From NCBI RefSeq assembly GCF_024586455.1, contig NC_065923.1, forward strand, positions 5,459,501 to 5,523,500: DNA of 64,000 nucleotides. The letters are read 5' to 3'. The notes under the pieces were generated by a model. It had not been told where the DNA came from. It searched no databases and worked only from the letters and a program-made list of their open reading frames with translations. Position 1 is the stretch's first letter, and each line of letters starts with the position of its first letter. Position numbers and translations under genes: made by a program. This stretch comes from Bactrocera neohumeralis (lineage: Eukaryota > Arthropoda > Insecta > Diptera > Tephritidae). This document shows positions 1-12,404 of this stretch, piece after piece.

Positions 1-930
1 TATACAACAAAACTATTCAAGCTACATACATACTACATACATGTGTGTGTTTGTGGGCAAATACTTAATATCAGTCATCTATTTTGACTGTTACTTTCGA
101 CTTTTGCCACTATTTTGGTTGTCCGAATGTTTTTTGCTCATTTTTCCCATTTCCCCATTTTTATTGTTTTTGGCAATCGCATGTGAACTGGGCGGCTCCG
201 GGTCTGCAGCAACGGCGGTACCGGTAGAAAGTTTTGCATAAATATTTTGGACATTACGCAGCAACAGGCAACAGCTGCAACAACAACAGTGGCGGTAGTG
301 GGGCAGTGAGGCAGTGGTGGACCCACCAACAGAGGCATGCTATTTAGCAGATTTTATTTCGCTTTTGGTTAACTACTTTGCAATTGTTTTTGTAGGTTTT
401 TCATGTTTTTCACCTGGTGTGAAAAATTAGAGAACAGCAGCAAGTGAAAAGGTGTCCAAGGCAATTCGGGAAACATCTGTTGCTATTTTGGCGCCAACAT
501 TAAAGCATACCCACATTCATACTTACATATTTACATGCATATATACTATATACACAATTATGTGTATGTGCATGGCAGCTCTTTGCGGTAAAGTTAGTTG
601 GTCAAGTAGCCGCTTGCTTTGCAGTAATTTCAGTTGAACGAGCATAGTTGAAAAGTTAGCACAATAGTTGGTTGGGTTTGAACTTCTCACGAGATTTCGC
701 AATTTATCAATGCTGGCGCAACAGCACGGCATAATTACATACATACATACATACACGGGAAACATTTTCACTGTTCATTTTACTCTTTAGCTCCGCACGA
801 GACGAAAGTTCAGTCAAAGCATACACAAGGGCGTCCTCAGCATTTTAGAGAAGTAAACTTTATTTCAGAATGAGGATCTCTAAAAAGCTTAAAGGCAATA
901 TTCCTCACTTAAGAATATTAGACAATATAT
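1..930. other. Intergenic sequence, no gene seen
   Basis: No supported gene. The stretch holds short CAA/CAG-rich low complexity near 260-330, TATG/ACAT microsatellite bits (for example around 735-757), and only short open frames without domain resemblance. It runs up to a mariner end at 931. Confidence 0.5.
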
Positions 931-990
931 TGGGTAGTCGAAAAAGTCTTTTCGTATTTCTAATCAAACTCCAACTTTTTGACAAATCGA
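931..990 (-). mobile_element. Solo end of a mariner element (TGGGTAGTCG family)
   Basis: The sequence TTGGGTAGTCGAAAAAGTC and the following AT-rich bases match the 3' terminal inverted repeat and subterminal sequence of the longer mariner at 29268-30441. It is flanked on the left by TATA, as expected of a TA-targeting element. The match stops after about 50 bp, where LINE-like sequence begins, so this is a broken end rather than a full copy. Confidence 0.75.
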
Positions 991-999
991 GGATTTGAA

Positions 1000-1590
1000 C
1001 TTTGCATATGGTATTGCCAAAAAAACAGTCAATAACTTCGTCGACCTGGTCCACTTTAAAGATTTACAATCATGAAATCGAATTTGTCGACATATTTTGT
1101 TACCTCGGAAAGGTTACAACAACTGATAGAGGAGCAGAAGCAGTGCCAATTCGAAAACGAGTAAGGTCAGGGCGGCGTTTTAACGGCTTCAATCAGTGTG
1201 GATAAGCTCACAGATATCCAGAAGAATAAATCCCAGAATATTCTTTGCATGCGTGAAATCGACGCTGTTGTATGGAATGGGAACATCGCTGTTCTTGAAC
1301 TCCAATCCTAAAAAACTTCAAAACATTTATCAAAATTTGCAAAATATTCTGACTCCCAACTATGAAACTTAACAAAAGAGGAACACGTACTGAATATCCT
1401 GAGGAAAACCGAGGAAGAATATGTCACCGTGGACCATGTAGAAAAAAGATAACCACCACCACATGGAGTAGAGGTACATAAGTACTGAGCGAATTAGACG
1501 ATGCTAACATCAGTTAGGACAGCGCAAAGACTACAGCATTCAATCGTATGAGATGGCGTAACCTTGTAGAGGAATGCTCTAGAAAGCAGT
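1000..1590 (+). pseudogene. LINE 3' end, RTE/BovB-type reverse transcriptase remnant
   Basis: A degenerate 3' portion of a non-LTR retrotransposon. Conceptual translation around 1075-1200 shows the thumb-region pattern FVDIFCYLGKVTT followed by IRKRVRSGRRFNG. Next come a KSTLLYG motif near 1260, a charged RGT segment, and near 1530-1580 the C-terminal signature TAFNRMRWRNLVEECS, which ends many RTE-like and related LINE proteins. Frameshifts and stop codons break the frame several times, so it is dead. The 5' part (endonuclease and palm) is absent, which is typical 5' truncation. The exact clade is uncertain. Confidence 0.7.
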
Positions 1591-2655
1591 AAAAGCGCAA
1601 TAAGTTTTGAAAAATCAAAGCGTTTTTATTTTTGAATGTTTGAAAGCGGCATGCTTGAAGCTCCACATTAGAGCTGAGAGTACTTCGCATCGATTACTCA
1701 GGGAGAGAGAAAAAGTTTCAAGGCGAATTTTATATCTTAATACATTTTTTACGCGCTTCCAGTTGAGATAATACTAATACTAAATTATGTCTAAGCAACA
1801 GAATAAACATTTTCGCGCGGTGTAGCCATGCCTGACGCATTCACCCATAGATTTATGTTAACACTTCGTGGCGGAATTTTGTACAATTTTGGACAGAATT
1901 TTACACTTTCATTTAGGGAAGTTTGCAGAGCTTGCACTTTTTTGTTGTTAACCTTTCCTCTCTGTATTTTGTTTATTTTGCGTTTTACTATTAAACTTTT
2001 GTACATATGTACTTTTGCGTGAACATATTGTATGTATGTTTCGATATGGAAGTGCAAAAAATTAAGCATCTGTGTGTGTTTGCACAAGTTTTTAGCGGAT
2101 GAAAGTTGCTAATTTAATTTACAATCTTAATCAGGCGAGCGCGTACATAGCACCAAACACACCACACAAACAAATATACCATATACATATAAGTGCGAAC
2201 GAATGCTTATCGGAGTGTGCGAATATTAATGAGTGGCTTCGCTCCTAATTTGATGTGCCGCAATGCGTCTGTCATGTGAGAGGTGTGATGACAAAGCTCG
2301 TTATTTTATTGCCTTAATTAGATATAAGCTAAAATTGTCTTATGAAGAGATTTTTTTTAGATTTGGTGCAAATCAATATTTTGTGTACCCTCTAAAAGCA
2401 TATCGACAAATACATTTGTTTTCAGTTTTGGTCAAGTGATAGGAATTTCACTTTCTATACTAATGACAAGCTGGTCAGTAATGAGGAAATAATATTCGGT
2501 GTTATAAAATTCATTAAGATAAATATTGTTAGAATGACACTGATGCTAAGCAATTTGTGATAGTCGATATTCGTGTTTTCAGACTAATTTCGGATAATTC
2601 AGTCGGATTCATAGAATATTTTTGTTTAAACAATTATTATTTTAACCTCAACAGC
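1591..2655. other. Intergenic sequence, nothing recognised
   Basis: AT-rich sequence with overlapping open frames of 64 and 98 codons on opposite strands near 1791-2087, neither resembling a known protein. No repeat family seen elsewhere in the window was recognised here. Confidence 0.4.
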
Positions 2656-3240
2656 TAAATGCAGAAGGCAAAGACTCTTTCGACGAGAAGCCCCGGGCAG
2701 GAGCGGCACCAATGTTTAGCGAAATCGATAAACTTGAAGGCTCTATTGAACTCGTGGTGTTTGACCGTAGCCGGGAGGATGGAACCATCTCCAGCGATTA
2801 GTGGAAGCGTGTAGAGTGGCTATATCTTTAGCCTTTATGAAAGTGCTCATGGGGAGTCACGAGCTGAGCCGTGGCTGCGTACCAAAGGCATCTCTGGATT
2901 AAAGGCAATGAAGCCCGCAAAAGCAGTTCTAGCAACATTCGGCGCTGTAAAAGACAGGACTTACTATATACAAGTCGGAAATAAGGAATGACAAGAGACT
3001 TTCATGGATATCATTCTGTGAAAGCGTAGTAGGGTGTCACGAATCCTCAAAGTTTAGGCGTATTTGAGCTTAGAAATTAGGGTGTTGACTGGACTTTCAT
3101 CTTCTAGTAGATACACATTAGCAACATCAATAAATTTGCGTCAGGTTCTACCATCATCAAGGACAAGAGTGTATAACAGCCCAATTGATATCATTTGTGG
3201 CCTCACGAGTATTTACTTAATCTAACCTATCCTAATCTTG
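2656..3240 (+). pseudogene. R1/I-like LINE fragment between endonuclease and RT
   Basis: Conceptual translation shows the linker typical of R1/LOA/jockey-type ORF2 proteins, in which a basic segment precedes the reverse transcriptase. The clearest part is at about 2965-3055, YKSEIRNDKRLSWISFCES, matching the family pattern Y..eIR..Kr.sW..FCe. Upstream sequence back to about 2656 is compatible but weak. Stop codons occur and no RT core follows, so it is a truncated relic. The right edge is near an A-rich run at about 3240. Confidence 0.55.
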
Positions 3241-5600
3241 AAAAAAAAACTGAGAGTCACACCTCCATCGCATGAAATAATTAGCTTTAAGTTTATCAAC
3301 TTCCTAACATAATAAGGAATTGTCTCCATAAAAATGTATAACGATTCGCTAAACTTATTCAAATTTAGGTTCGCGAAATCGAATATGACAGACGAAAGGC
3401 CAATGTCCCATCCAATGCTGACAGTGAGCTGTTGGAAACAACCTTTATGCCAACAATGAATTTCTTGGAAACCAAAAACAGAAAAAATCAGACTACAGCG
3501 CCACCTATCGGGATTTTGATATACGACTCTCTGCAAAGAGAAACACTAAAAAAACATAGAAGAAAAGAACTCTTATGCTAACAGGCCTATTACCAAATAA
3601 TCTCTACTTGAATCGATACAATTTTATTCAGCTTCCACTGCTATAACCGAAAAGTAGTATAAAATGTGGCCTATATTTAAGCGCGAAGGTGAAAACTACA
3701 CGGCTGACACAATGTTCGAAATGTTTTGAGAGCGCAACTATACACATGTAACTAAATTATTTAAATTGCTAAAGAGTTTACATATGTGCTTACATAAATA
3801 ATCTCACCACTTAGAGTTTCAGTTAATGTTTGCGGCATTTAGAAAAGCACGCATAAATGAGGTTATCTGCTAAGTGAACTGGTGCCATAGCCCCTCCAAC
3901 ACACCTTTAATATAACAATTTTTATATATTTTTTAATTAAAAAGCGAGAAACAGTAAGCGGAGAATTTATGTGTTTGCTTGGAACGGTTTGCGGTGATAA
4001 ATCTTGATGAAATAAAGAACTAAACATCACTTAAGTAAATGCTAATCTAAATTCACATGCTTAAGTGCATTCACGCAAGTCATTGTTCGGGCTGTTGCTC
4101 GCTTATGAAAGCGCTAAAAGCCCGCCAAGGAATTTAATTAACTTTTTTCTCTCACATGCTTACAGATTATAATTATTTTGCTCATTAGCTTTTATGTTGA
4201 CACCTTTTATAAACTTAACGAGCTCTCGCAGACAAACAAACATCTACTTGGTAGGAAATTATAATTTAAACTGGCTTAAATGGGTCGAAAATTAACACCT
4301 TCCACGAGAACAAAAAATTTATTGAAAAAAATAAAAATCTTAAAACATTTCTTAACGCCGGAAGAGAAAGGTGTGGAACAGACGCAACGGGCGAAAATAA
4401 CCGCAACAGCGGATAAGATGGATATGAAGAGCAGCAGATAAGCTTGGGAGATAGGCAAATGTGAAGTGCGGCGACTAAGTAGGCAATATTTTAAAGCAAA
4501 CCGTGATGGTGACAGTTAAGCCGTTTAGCCTCAGGCGTTTTGGTGGCTGCTGCTAGCTTGGTTGAGTTATTGTTGGTGTGTTAGTTGTTGTGGTAATTAA
4601 GAACGTGAGTAAAAACACATTGGCCAACGTTAGCGTTGCGGTCCGATCTAATACCGTAAAGTGATTTATAGGCAGGCGTGTGTACTTAGTGTGACGGCTT
4701 GCATGATTTTCATTGTTGATGCAACGTGTTTGCTCACAGGCGAAAGTTGTAAGCTATTGCGAAATGCTTTGATTAGAATGATAATCATTTGAGTAAACTT
4801 AAGGGAAAATAAAACTAGTGTGATAGTGATAAAGGGTTGGGCTGGGACTGATTGGCATTTATGAGAGCAGGTTAATACTCTTTTTGGAAGTTGCTTGGAG
4901 GACTACAAAATAGAAAGATCTCAACACTAAATAAAAGTCTTAAGCTAATTGTGATGGGTTGAAGGCGTTTTGTTGGTACAAAAGATGCAACTACTGGAGT
5001 TTTCTTGCATTTAGCAGTTTAAGCCAGACCCCCATCATGGGGATCAGCCATATGTATAGCAGATAACCTAAATTTTCCTTCTAACTTCACAAGTTTTAAT
5101 CAAAATTTATCTATCGAATTATAGTATATATATGGGGCTGCAAGGGGTGAATCGAAATAAATTGTAGAATGATAAAGACAAGCATACTGAGCTTCGTGGA
5201 AACACAATTGTAGTTTGCTATTTGCGTATTGAAGACAGGGCTGTCAAAACTACCAACCACACCGTTATATTCCCTATGCTTTTAGGCATATCGAAGCGGT
5301 ACACTCATTGTATGACATGTTCTCAGCATCAAGCGCTTCATAATTTTTCATGCAACATACATCTGCAGGTATTAGCGAAAAGATCAATAGACTCTAATGG
5401 CTGTGACAGAGAAACTTTCGCTTTTCCGCGACTAAAGTTTATTGGCAAAATTTCATGGCATTATAATGAACGTAGCGATAAACCAACACTGGTGAGAAAA
5501 CTACGAAAAAAAACACTAGCCATTGTTGAAAATCACACGAAGAAAGCAATAAAACCTTAGATTAAGTTCCAGTGCTGTATTTATGTGTATGTGTGTACAT
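3241..5600. other. Intergenic sequence, no gene seen
   Basis: No supported gene or repeat. A 112-codon open frame at 5222-5560 (+) has no recognisable domain, and its track start is not ATG. Composition is ordinary AT-rich fly intergenic DNA. Confidence 0.4.
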
Positions 5601-5639
5601 GTCTGCAAGTAAGTGGTAGTTCACACATAGAAATGCAAA

Positions 5640-6540
5640 AACCAAAAAAAAAAAAAACAATTGATGATGCGCTTTGGCCCAATTAGGGCTGCATGCAACA
5701 TGAACAGCAACAATGCCTACCACAAATTTGCAACAACAATAACGCAACTACACACAAGACACACACAGATTAACATACAAACTACGAATGCCGCGTGGCA
5801 CATTTGTGATTTTCTCACGGCGACGCAATGCAGAAGTCGCTGGCGATGTGTTGCGGTTGCGCGACACCATTCCGCCAACACCAACACCGACACCAACGCC
5901 AGCAGCAACATCAGCAGCTACAACAACATGGCCAAGAGAAAAATGGCGAGTCACCGAAAGCAACAATGCCGATGCGGAGCTTAGCTGTGCATTAGCAACA
6001 AGTATAACAGAAAACACAACAAAAACAAAACCAAAAACATAGACAGAAACAGCCAACTCATCACCACCATCAGCACGCCACCGATGGCGGCACGCAGTTG
6101 CATACAAATTCGAAATTCAAATTGTGGCAACGTGCCGCAACGATGCTAATGCGCAGCGCGCCGCACGGGGGCGTCAAAGAGGCGCAATGTGTACACCAAC
6201 TGCTGGCGCGCTGGCAACGCGCACGGATGCGCTGTAATAACTGTAGTGATTTTCACTGCCACGACATAAGCAGATGGCAGACGACAGCCAGCCTCACGGC
6301 AGCAAGTGAGCGCGGAGCAGCGGAGGGGCAAGAGCCCATCAGCGCGCAGCTCTGAGGCAGCAGTCGGCAGTTCAGCTTCATTTGCCAGCCAAATGGGAAC
6401 GGATGATTGTGGTTGCACGCTGGCGCTGATGATGAGACAGCGCAGCCCTACAGGCAGGGGCGCGCACGGGCAGGCGCCCATCAAGCAGTCGTGTTGGCGG
6501 CAACGTGTGCCGTTGGCACATTTTATGCGCACATTTTAAT
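5640..6540. other. GC-richer unique island with overlapping ORFs
   Basis: This block is clearly GC-richer than its surroundings and carries open frames on both strands (for example 5748-6107 minus, 6146-6532 minus, 6306-6539 plus). The translations are repetitive (PTPTPTP and its antisense GVGVGVG) or cysteine/alanine-rich without domains. This looks like low stop-codon density from base composition. It may be regulatory or an untranslated exon; no coding call is justified. Confidence 0.4.
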
Positions 6541-7445
6541 TATATGACTGCCATAACTTTTTCGCTCTCAACAATTTCATGACAGCGTGCTATGACGCAT
6601 AAGCAGCCCGCCAGCCAGTCCGTCATGCAGTCAGCCGTCCAATCAGTCAATCGCAGTGCTAAAAGTCAGCCGTAAGTAATGAGCATCAAATCATCATGTG
6701 GCAAGTAAATCAAGGTGCATAGAAAGATGCCACTAAATGCTGCCTACTGTCTGTTGCACACACATATACTTCATTGCATGCGAGCAATAAAGATTTTCAT
6801 TGAGTGTAAAATAATTTTCTGGGCTTCTAGCTAAATCTGTTCAAATGTGGCTTCAAATTATAAAAACTTGAATGATTGTTGTATGGAAATACTACGGACG
6901 GAACGCGCATGTATGTATGTGTCTATGAGGTAATTCAATGTGTGATTATATTTTGCAATTTAATTCTGCAAAGACAGTATAAATTTAAATAAAATGCCAA
7001 CTCATGTTGAACGGCACTTTTATGCTGCCAGGTTTGTGTCTAGAAATGCTTAACTGTTGCTGCGCTGTTGTTGTAATTCTATTCTAAAATGATACATTGT
7101 TGCAGCTCTACGCTTTGACGCCGCTTTGTGCGCTCATTAAGGGCGCGCAGTCGGCATGAGATTAATGAAGTGCCAACCGCGACATTTCCAACAGAAATCT
7201 GGAGCAACTCTGGCACTGTTTATGTCACTGGGAAGATTTCTCAAATTTAATTTTAAAGCGTCAGAGAAATAATGCATTTAGAATTTAATTAAGTAATGAA
7301 TGTTTTAATCACGCACCACTTTTTCCCCACAAACCGTTACTTTATTGTGAGAAAAATACATTACGTGCCTTCAGTTGTGAAATAACAAAAAGTGTGAGGA
7401 AAAATCTTTAAGAACTTGGAATAAAACACTAATATAGATATAGAT
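6541..7445. other. Intergenic sequence, nothing recognised
   Basis: AT-rich sequence without an open frame over 60 codons, repeat family or RNA gene that I can identify. Confidence 0.4.
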
Positions 7446-8155
7446 TTGAAACTATGGTTAAGCCTATGATGTTTTATGGAGCTAAGCAGCTGAAGCGTGT
7501 TTAAAGAACGACGCTCATCGACATCTGTGTTGGAGTAAGGACAATACCAACAATGGCAGTCAATACCATTTTATACATTTCACCTGAAGATATAGCTGGT
7601 CTAATAGGGACACTCCTAAATTCTCACTGCTTCGATTGCATTCCTTAATTCACCGCATCGCAGAATCTTCTCCTGGCGGCTCCTTCCTAGTTCACACATC
7701 AGCGAAAAGCTTTTGGTCGGGGCGAAGTCATTGAAGAAAGGCTGCTATGAGCTTTTTCACGGTTGGATCGAAGTTAAAAAGGGGAGTAGGTGGTACAGCC
7801 TTGTGTCGGGAGCTCTCCATCAACTCTAGTTTCATACTACCATACCCGTGTAGCGCCTTTCAAGCGGAGATGGCTGCCATTTAGGTAGCAGAAAAGGCAT
7901 TGCTGTCATTTTCTCCTCCGTTTCCCGGCTTTTTCCAGACTGACATTGAAATATACCGGTAGACACACCTTTGGCGAGACCAGCAAAGTGGCTGGGGTGG
8001 TTATAAACCGTTTTAGTAAATTTGTGCAACGCTTAAAACGCTTCGTCGATTTATGAGGATTTGGTGGTCTAATTTTAGGAGTTTATTGGTAAGGTCAAAT
8101 ATCGGTCAAAGTGAGATCCATCGATTTTGGATCAACGACCTATGATCTAACCTAA
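7446..8155 (+). pseudogene. R1/I-type LINE relic: RT C-terminus to RNase H
   Basis: Read in several frames, the plus strand gives PMMFYGAKQLKRV (the RT-thumb pattern P.l.YGa..W), then a TPT-like VRTIPTMAVNTILYISPEDI segment. From about 7745 come residues recalling an RNase H start (F.DGSK.., then LPYPCSAFQAEMAAI near 7830-7880). The phrase CSaFQAEmaAI is a strong hallmark of LINE-encoded RNase H. Multiple frameshifts and stops show it is inactive. R1 or I/Outcast-type elements are the best guess because jockey elements usually lack RNase H. Confidence 0.65.
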
Positions 8156-8159
8156 TTTA

Positions 8160-10980
8160 GATATAGATTTTCATATATATATTTTTATTGCTTTTACCAA
8201 GTTTATTCTTTATACAACATTTTTTCCGAATATCTTACTAGTTCTCGCACAGAGCTGATAGACTGTACTCACGTTTGCATTCTATAAAACGATATTATTG
8301 ATCAATAGCTTCATTAAGATCGAATAGCAAAGGTTCAATTTTTTACAGCGTACAACTAGTCTTATAGATGTCTTCGGACGAAACGACATCGCCATTAGAC
8401 GAGCTTCCTTTGAATTTATTGATGTGAAAGGAGGAGTATCCCTGCTGATGTCCAAGAAATATCTTTTCATTGAAAAACACAGCACATTTCTACGAGTCAT
8501 GGATTTGAAGTAAAGTCATGAAAACCACCATAAATACAGTGAACAATAGCACCCTCTGAACTTTTGCCGGCAAGTGCAGGTTTGTGCCAAGCAAGCATGG
8601 ATAATATTGACTGTATACTAAAAAAAACAGAGCACACAGAGGACACAACCACCTGTTGACGTGGCATTAGAGCGAAAAATGAGTCAACATAATAGAGAAG
8701 GGGACAAACATACAGACACAGGCTAGGCAAAGTGGTCCAGGGAGGATGCGGAGTTTTGAACTGTGACAGAATGTAGTACTGGTAGCAAAGGAATCTTTGC
8801 GTTGGTAGTATGAAGTGAGCAAGCGTTGTTGAAGATCTTATGTCAAACCAAAGGCCTGATGGAGAAGCCCTAGCTTCAGCAAGGATTTGTGATGGAGGAA
8901 AAATAGTGGCATCATTCCACTCCGCAGAACAATCGTCAATCATCCGAGTGGATTGTTTGAATTGAAGCTGTATGTACACATGAATATGAACGCCGGACTC
9001 TTTAGATTTGACCTCTAGTGAACTTCTCCAGTTCGCAGGTTTTAAGATAAGGCCGGCCAGGCCAATATAATCAAATAGCAATTAAGAGATATTCGGAGAG
9101 TTAATGCAGGAAGATCAGTAAGAAATTAGGTTGTGAAATGTATACACTTTTCCATATAAGAACAACTCTACCCTTCAAAAAAAGTATACATTTTGCTAGA
9201 ATTGGAGAACCGAATCTCAGTTTCAGTCTAAAGTAAAAGTTGCCACAAATATCTCAAATTAGCATTTGAAAATACCAATCGACAATGTACAGTTATAGTA
9301 ATATGTAAATTTATTGGGCCAATAACAATAAATGTGATACTAATAAGACAATGCAATGACCGCAAAGACCAAAAAAAAACAGGAACATAGTGTTAGATTG
9401 AAAACAAGTTCGAGTAAAAATTGCTGCGTTTAAGCGAAATATGAGGTCACAGTTTTGTTTTTGTTATTATTCACCTGGAAAATATAAAAAAAGCACGAAA
9501 GAATTGGCTAACAACAAAGAAGGAAGCACAATAGACGAGATATGACCAACAATTGGTCAGCTTATTAGTTGGAGCGGTAAAAAAAGCAAAAACAAAAAAG
9601 TGGACAACAAAATGCACACAAGCAACAAAAGCTAAAAATATTCGTTGTTCTTCAAATTTTGCACTAACCGCTATGTCATATTTAAAAACACATACATACA
9701 AAAAACGCAAAGTTAACGCTAATTCCACGCTAGTCCATGCTTTCATTCATACATTCGGCCGGAGCTGAAGAGCGTACGAGCGAGCAGCGAGTAATAAAAT
9801 TCGCATTTCTAATTCGCCATGGCAAAGCTTATTCTTTAGTGGCTTTTTGTGTGCCGCAAGCATACCAACAACAAGCACGCTGATAAAGACAAGACAAAAG
9901 TGCTAACCCACACACACACACACCCATCTATTGTACGGCCATAAAAGTTCTAACGATGGACGTATGACGAGAAATGGGAATCCGTTTCTTTTTCACACAA
10001 AAATGTCATAAAATTAAATTGATTTGAATCACTGTTACCTACAAAGATTTTGTTTGGCAGATTTCTGCGAGGCGAATGCCGGTAGTGTGTCATAAAAATC
10101 AATATGCATCGCATTGTTTGTGCACACACTCGCGCGCACACGCACATGCACACATGCATGTGTGAGCATTTTAATGGCTTTGAGAACAGTTTGATGGCCG
10201 TTTGACCGTTGCTGATAACAAAAGGGAAGTGTGAACAGCAAGTACCCCACTGGCCCATATTCATGTGATTTGCCATGACAAAACATACGTAAACGTAAAC
10301 ATACCGACATATGATGGCGTTGTCGTTGTTGATGGCTGGAAGAATCGGCGGGAACTTGTCCCCATTTTGATGTGATTTAAAGGTTTTGTTTTAAGAAACT
10401 TAAGAAAATTCACTTTTGTTTCTTTTATTTAAGATTACCTCGTGACACGTCTTTGATAAAAGGATTTTAGAAGAAGCAAGAAAGTGAAGTAAGAATCTAA
10501 AAGGAACTTTGGAAAATTTAAATAAATTGCTTTTAAGAGAGGTTCAATGCTATTTTAATGTTTACTTCACGAATTCACATATATTTAGAATAAGAATCGA
10601 CATAAGTCGTATTTCTGGCGATACATCTTAAACTGAGTAAACGGAGTGAATTCACCTTGGACCATCATCATAATAATCAGGTTGATGATTATCATTAAAT
10701 ACCACGTTCAAAATAACCGTGCACAAAATTTAGCTTAACCTCAGCTGAGATATCAGTTTTCTGAAAGTTTTTTAAATCAAAATGTCAGTGATCTATAATT
10801 CCATTAGACTAAGACTGGTCAAACCGTTATTGGCTTACGACACGACAAGCTTGACTCTCGATTTTCGCCATAGAAAAACAAATTGAACAAAAACTTTGAC
10901 TAAAGTTTTGTGTTTCCAATGGATTCATAGGTACGGAAATCTTGAAAATGTTATAGAAGTTTTTTGGGGAGACTATTTTA
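8160..10980. other. Intergenic sequence, no gene supported
   Basis: Contains a 194-codon minus-strand open frame (8497-9081) with no signal peptide, domain or repeat pattern I can name, flanked by no splice or promoter evidence. A CA/TG microsatellite lies near 9907-9923 and a CA/GC run near 10120-10160. Nothing else was recognised. Confidence 0.4.
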
Positions 10981-10984
10981 TCAC

Positions 10985-12115
10985 GAGCCTCAATATTTGA
11001 GTGGCTCAAGGCATTCAGTAAAGGTAGTGAAGTCATCGAATATTTGCCTCATACGAGTCGTACATCAACCTCTCTTGAAAAAGTAAAAAAAATAAAAGCT
11101 TCAAAATCATCGCATTGGCATCAGAAATAGCAGAGAATCTCAACACCTTTTATGAATCGACTCAACACTTTTTGTTTCGTACCAAAAGGCCTTGATTAGT
11201 TGCTAAATACCAAAATATTGAGCAAAGTACACAATAGAGATTTTATGCAATGTAACTGAACACGCTAAAGTGAACGCCTGTCTCATAAAACTTGTTGCCT
11301 TCTTCGCTGCAAAGAGCCTAAAACTTTCTCCTGCCAAATCCACTACGAAACTTATTTACAAACTGAGCGAAGAAGTAAAACCTGGACGTTAAAATTCCGA
11401 GTATGAACAACCCTACAATTTTAGGTGTTACATTCAACAGCCTGCACTCTTTCACTCCACACACACTACGACACCACAATGTGTTCGCAATGTGGATGCA
11501 GCGGGACGCAGATGTAGGAGATACAGAACTGCCAGAACACCGACTTCCGGACTATAATATGATGTCTCTTAGTATTTCGCATTGAACATCTTCATAGCGA
11601 GGCTTGCAGGAAGCATATTAAGGAGCATAATACACTTCTCTCTAAACAGCTTCTGCTCGGGTGTTTTCGCAGAAACCAATTTTCGACGGGTTTTGAACGC
11701 CATTTACAAAAGATCTATTAACACCTTCATTGACTCAATCTTGGTGAATGGCGTACTTGGAGTCCAAACAGCGATCTCAAATCAGACAGAGCTCAAATCA
11801 ATGAGTGAAGCATGACACTGATCATCTCTTTGCAAACCCATAAATGAATCCCAATCTCCACGGTCCCAACCCAACGAAACAGCTCGTTTTTGTAAGGCCC
11901 TTGTATTTAGATGGAAGTTAACTTATTGCTTTTCTCCAAGCAGTGTCTGGATAAACGTTACCACAAACCAACAACAACACTATTTTCATCAAACTTATCA
12001 TTACTGGCAACAAGACGTGGGTTTATAATTATGACGTCGAAACAATCTAGCGAATTGGTGTTCCAAAAAGTCGTCGAAATCGAAAAAAACTAAAATTTTC
12101 TGAAGACAGCGAGGT
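10985..12115 (+). mobile_element. Mariner relic split by a nested LINE
   Basis: The left half (about 10985-11250) encodes a broken mariner N-terminus: SIFEWLKAFSKGSEV, then EIAENLNTFYESTQHF (a helix-turn-helix pattern) and VPKGLD, ending at ..HNRDFMQ. The right half resumes near 11982 with KLIITGNKTWVYNYDVET, the block that surrounds the first catalytic aspartate; here the expected TGDE reads TGNK. Between the halves lies a jockey-like LINE. A related, internally deleted copy is at 46430-46810. Frames are interrupted and neither end is clear, so coordinates are approximate. Confidence 0.7.
11251..11981 (+). mobile_element. Jockey-like LINE, 5'-truncated, nested in mariner
   Basis: Conceptual translation shows the tail of a jockey-type reverse transcriptase: FFAAKSLKLSPAKSTTKL (about 11295-11350), then NNPTILGVTFNSLHSF at 11405-11455. 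Further down are blocks corresponding to the RT C-terminus, ending near 11810-11920 with HDTDHLFANP, the degenerate C/H motif before the stop in this clade. Several frameshifts and stops make it inactive. It interrupts a mariner, and similar 11-mers at 11240-11250 and 11982-11992 may be a decayed target-site duplication. Confidence 0.75.
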
Positions 12116-12404
12116 CTTATATCTGCATGGAAAATTGGATGAAGCGCTGACATTCTTGTATTTGCTCAAGAGCCTACATACATTATATTTAAATAGTATA
12201 AAAAGTATTTATTGTCTGTCTGGGTCAAATTTGATCGGATGAAATTAATGAATATTTAGCAAATCGTGTCATCGTGGATTCGTGCAGTAATTAAAGTATT
12301 TATAAGACGAAAAGATTATTATTTTTAACAAACGATAACGAAAACGAAAGTATAGTTTTTGGGTTCTACCAGAAATACAGTTATTTTGAGCAGACAAAGT
12401 TATA

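Noticed and set aside
8497..9081. 194-codon minus-strand open frame
   Set aside because: No recognisable domain, signal or repeat; length alone is not enough in this composition.
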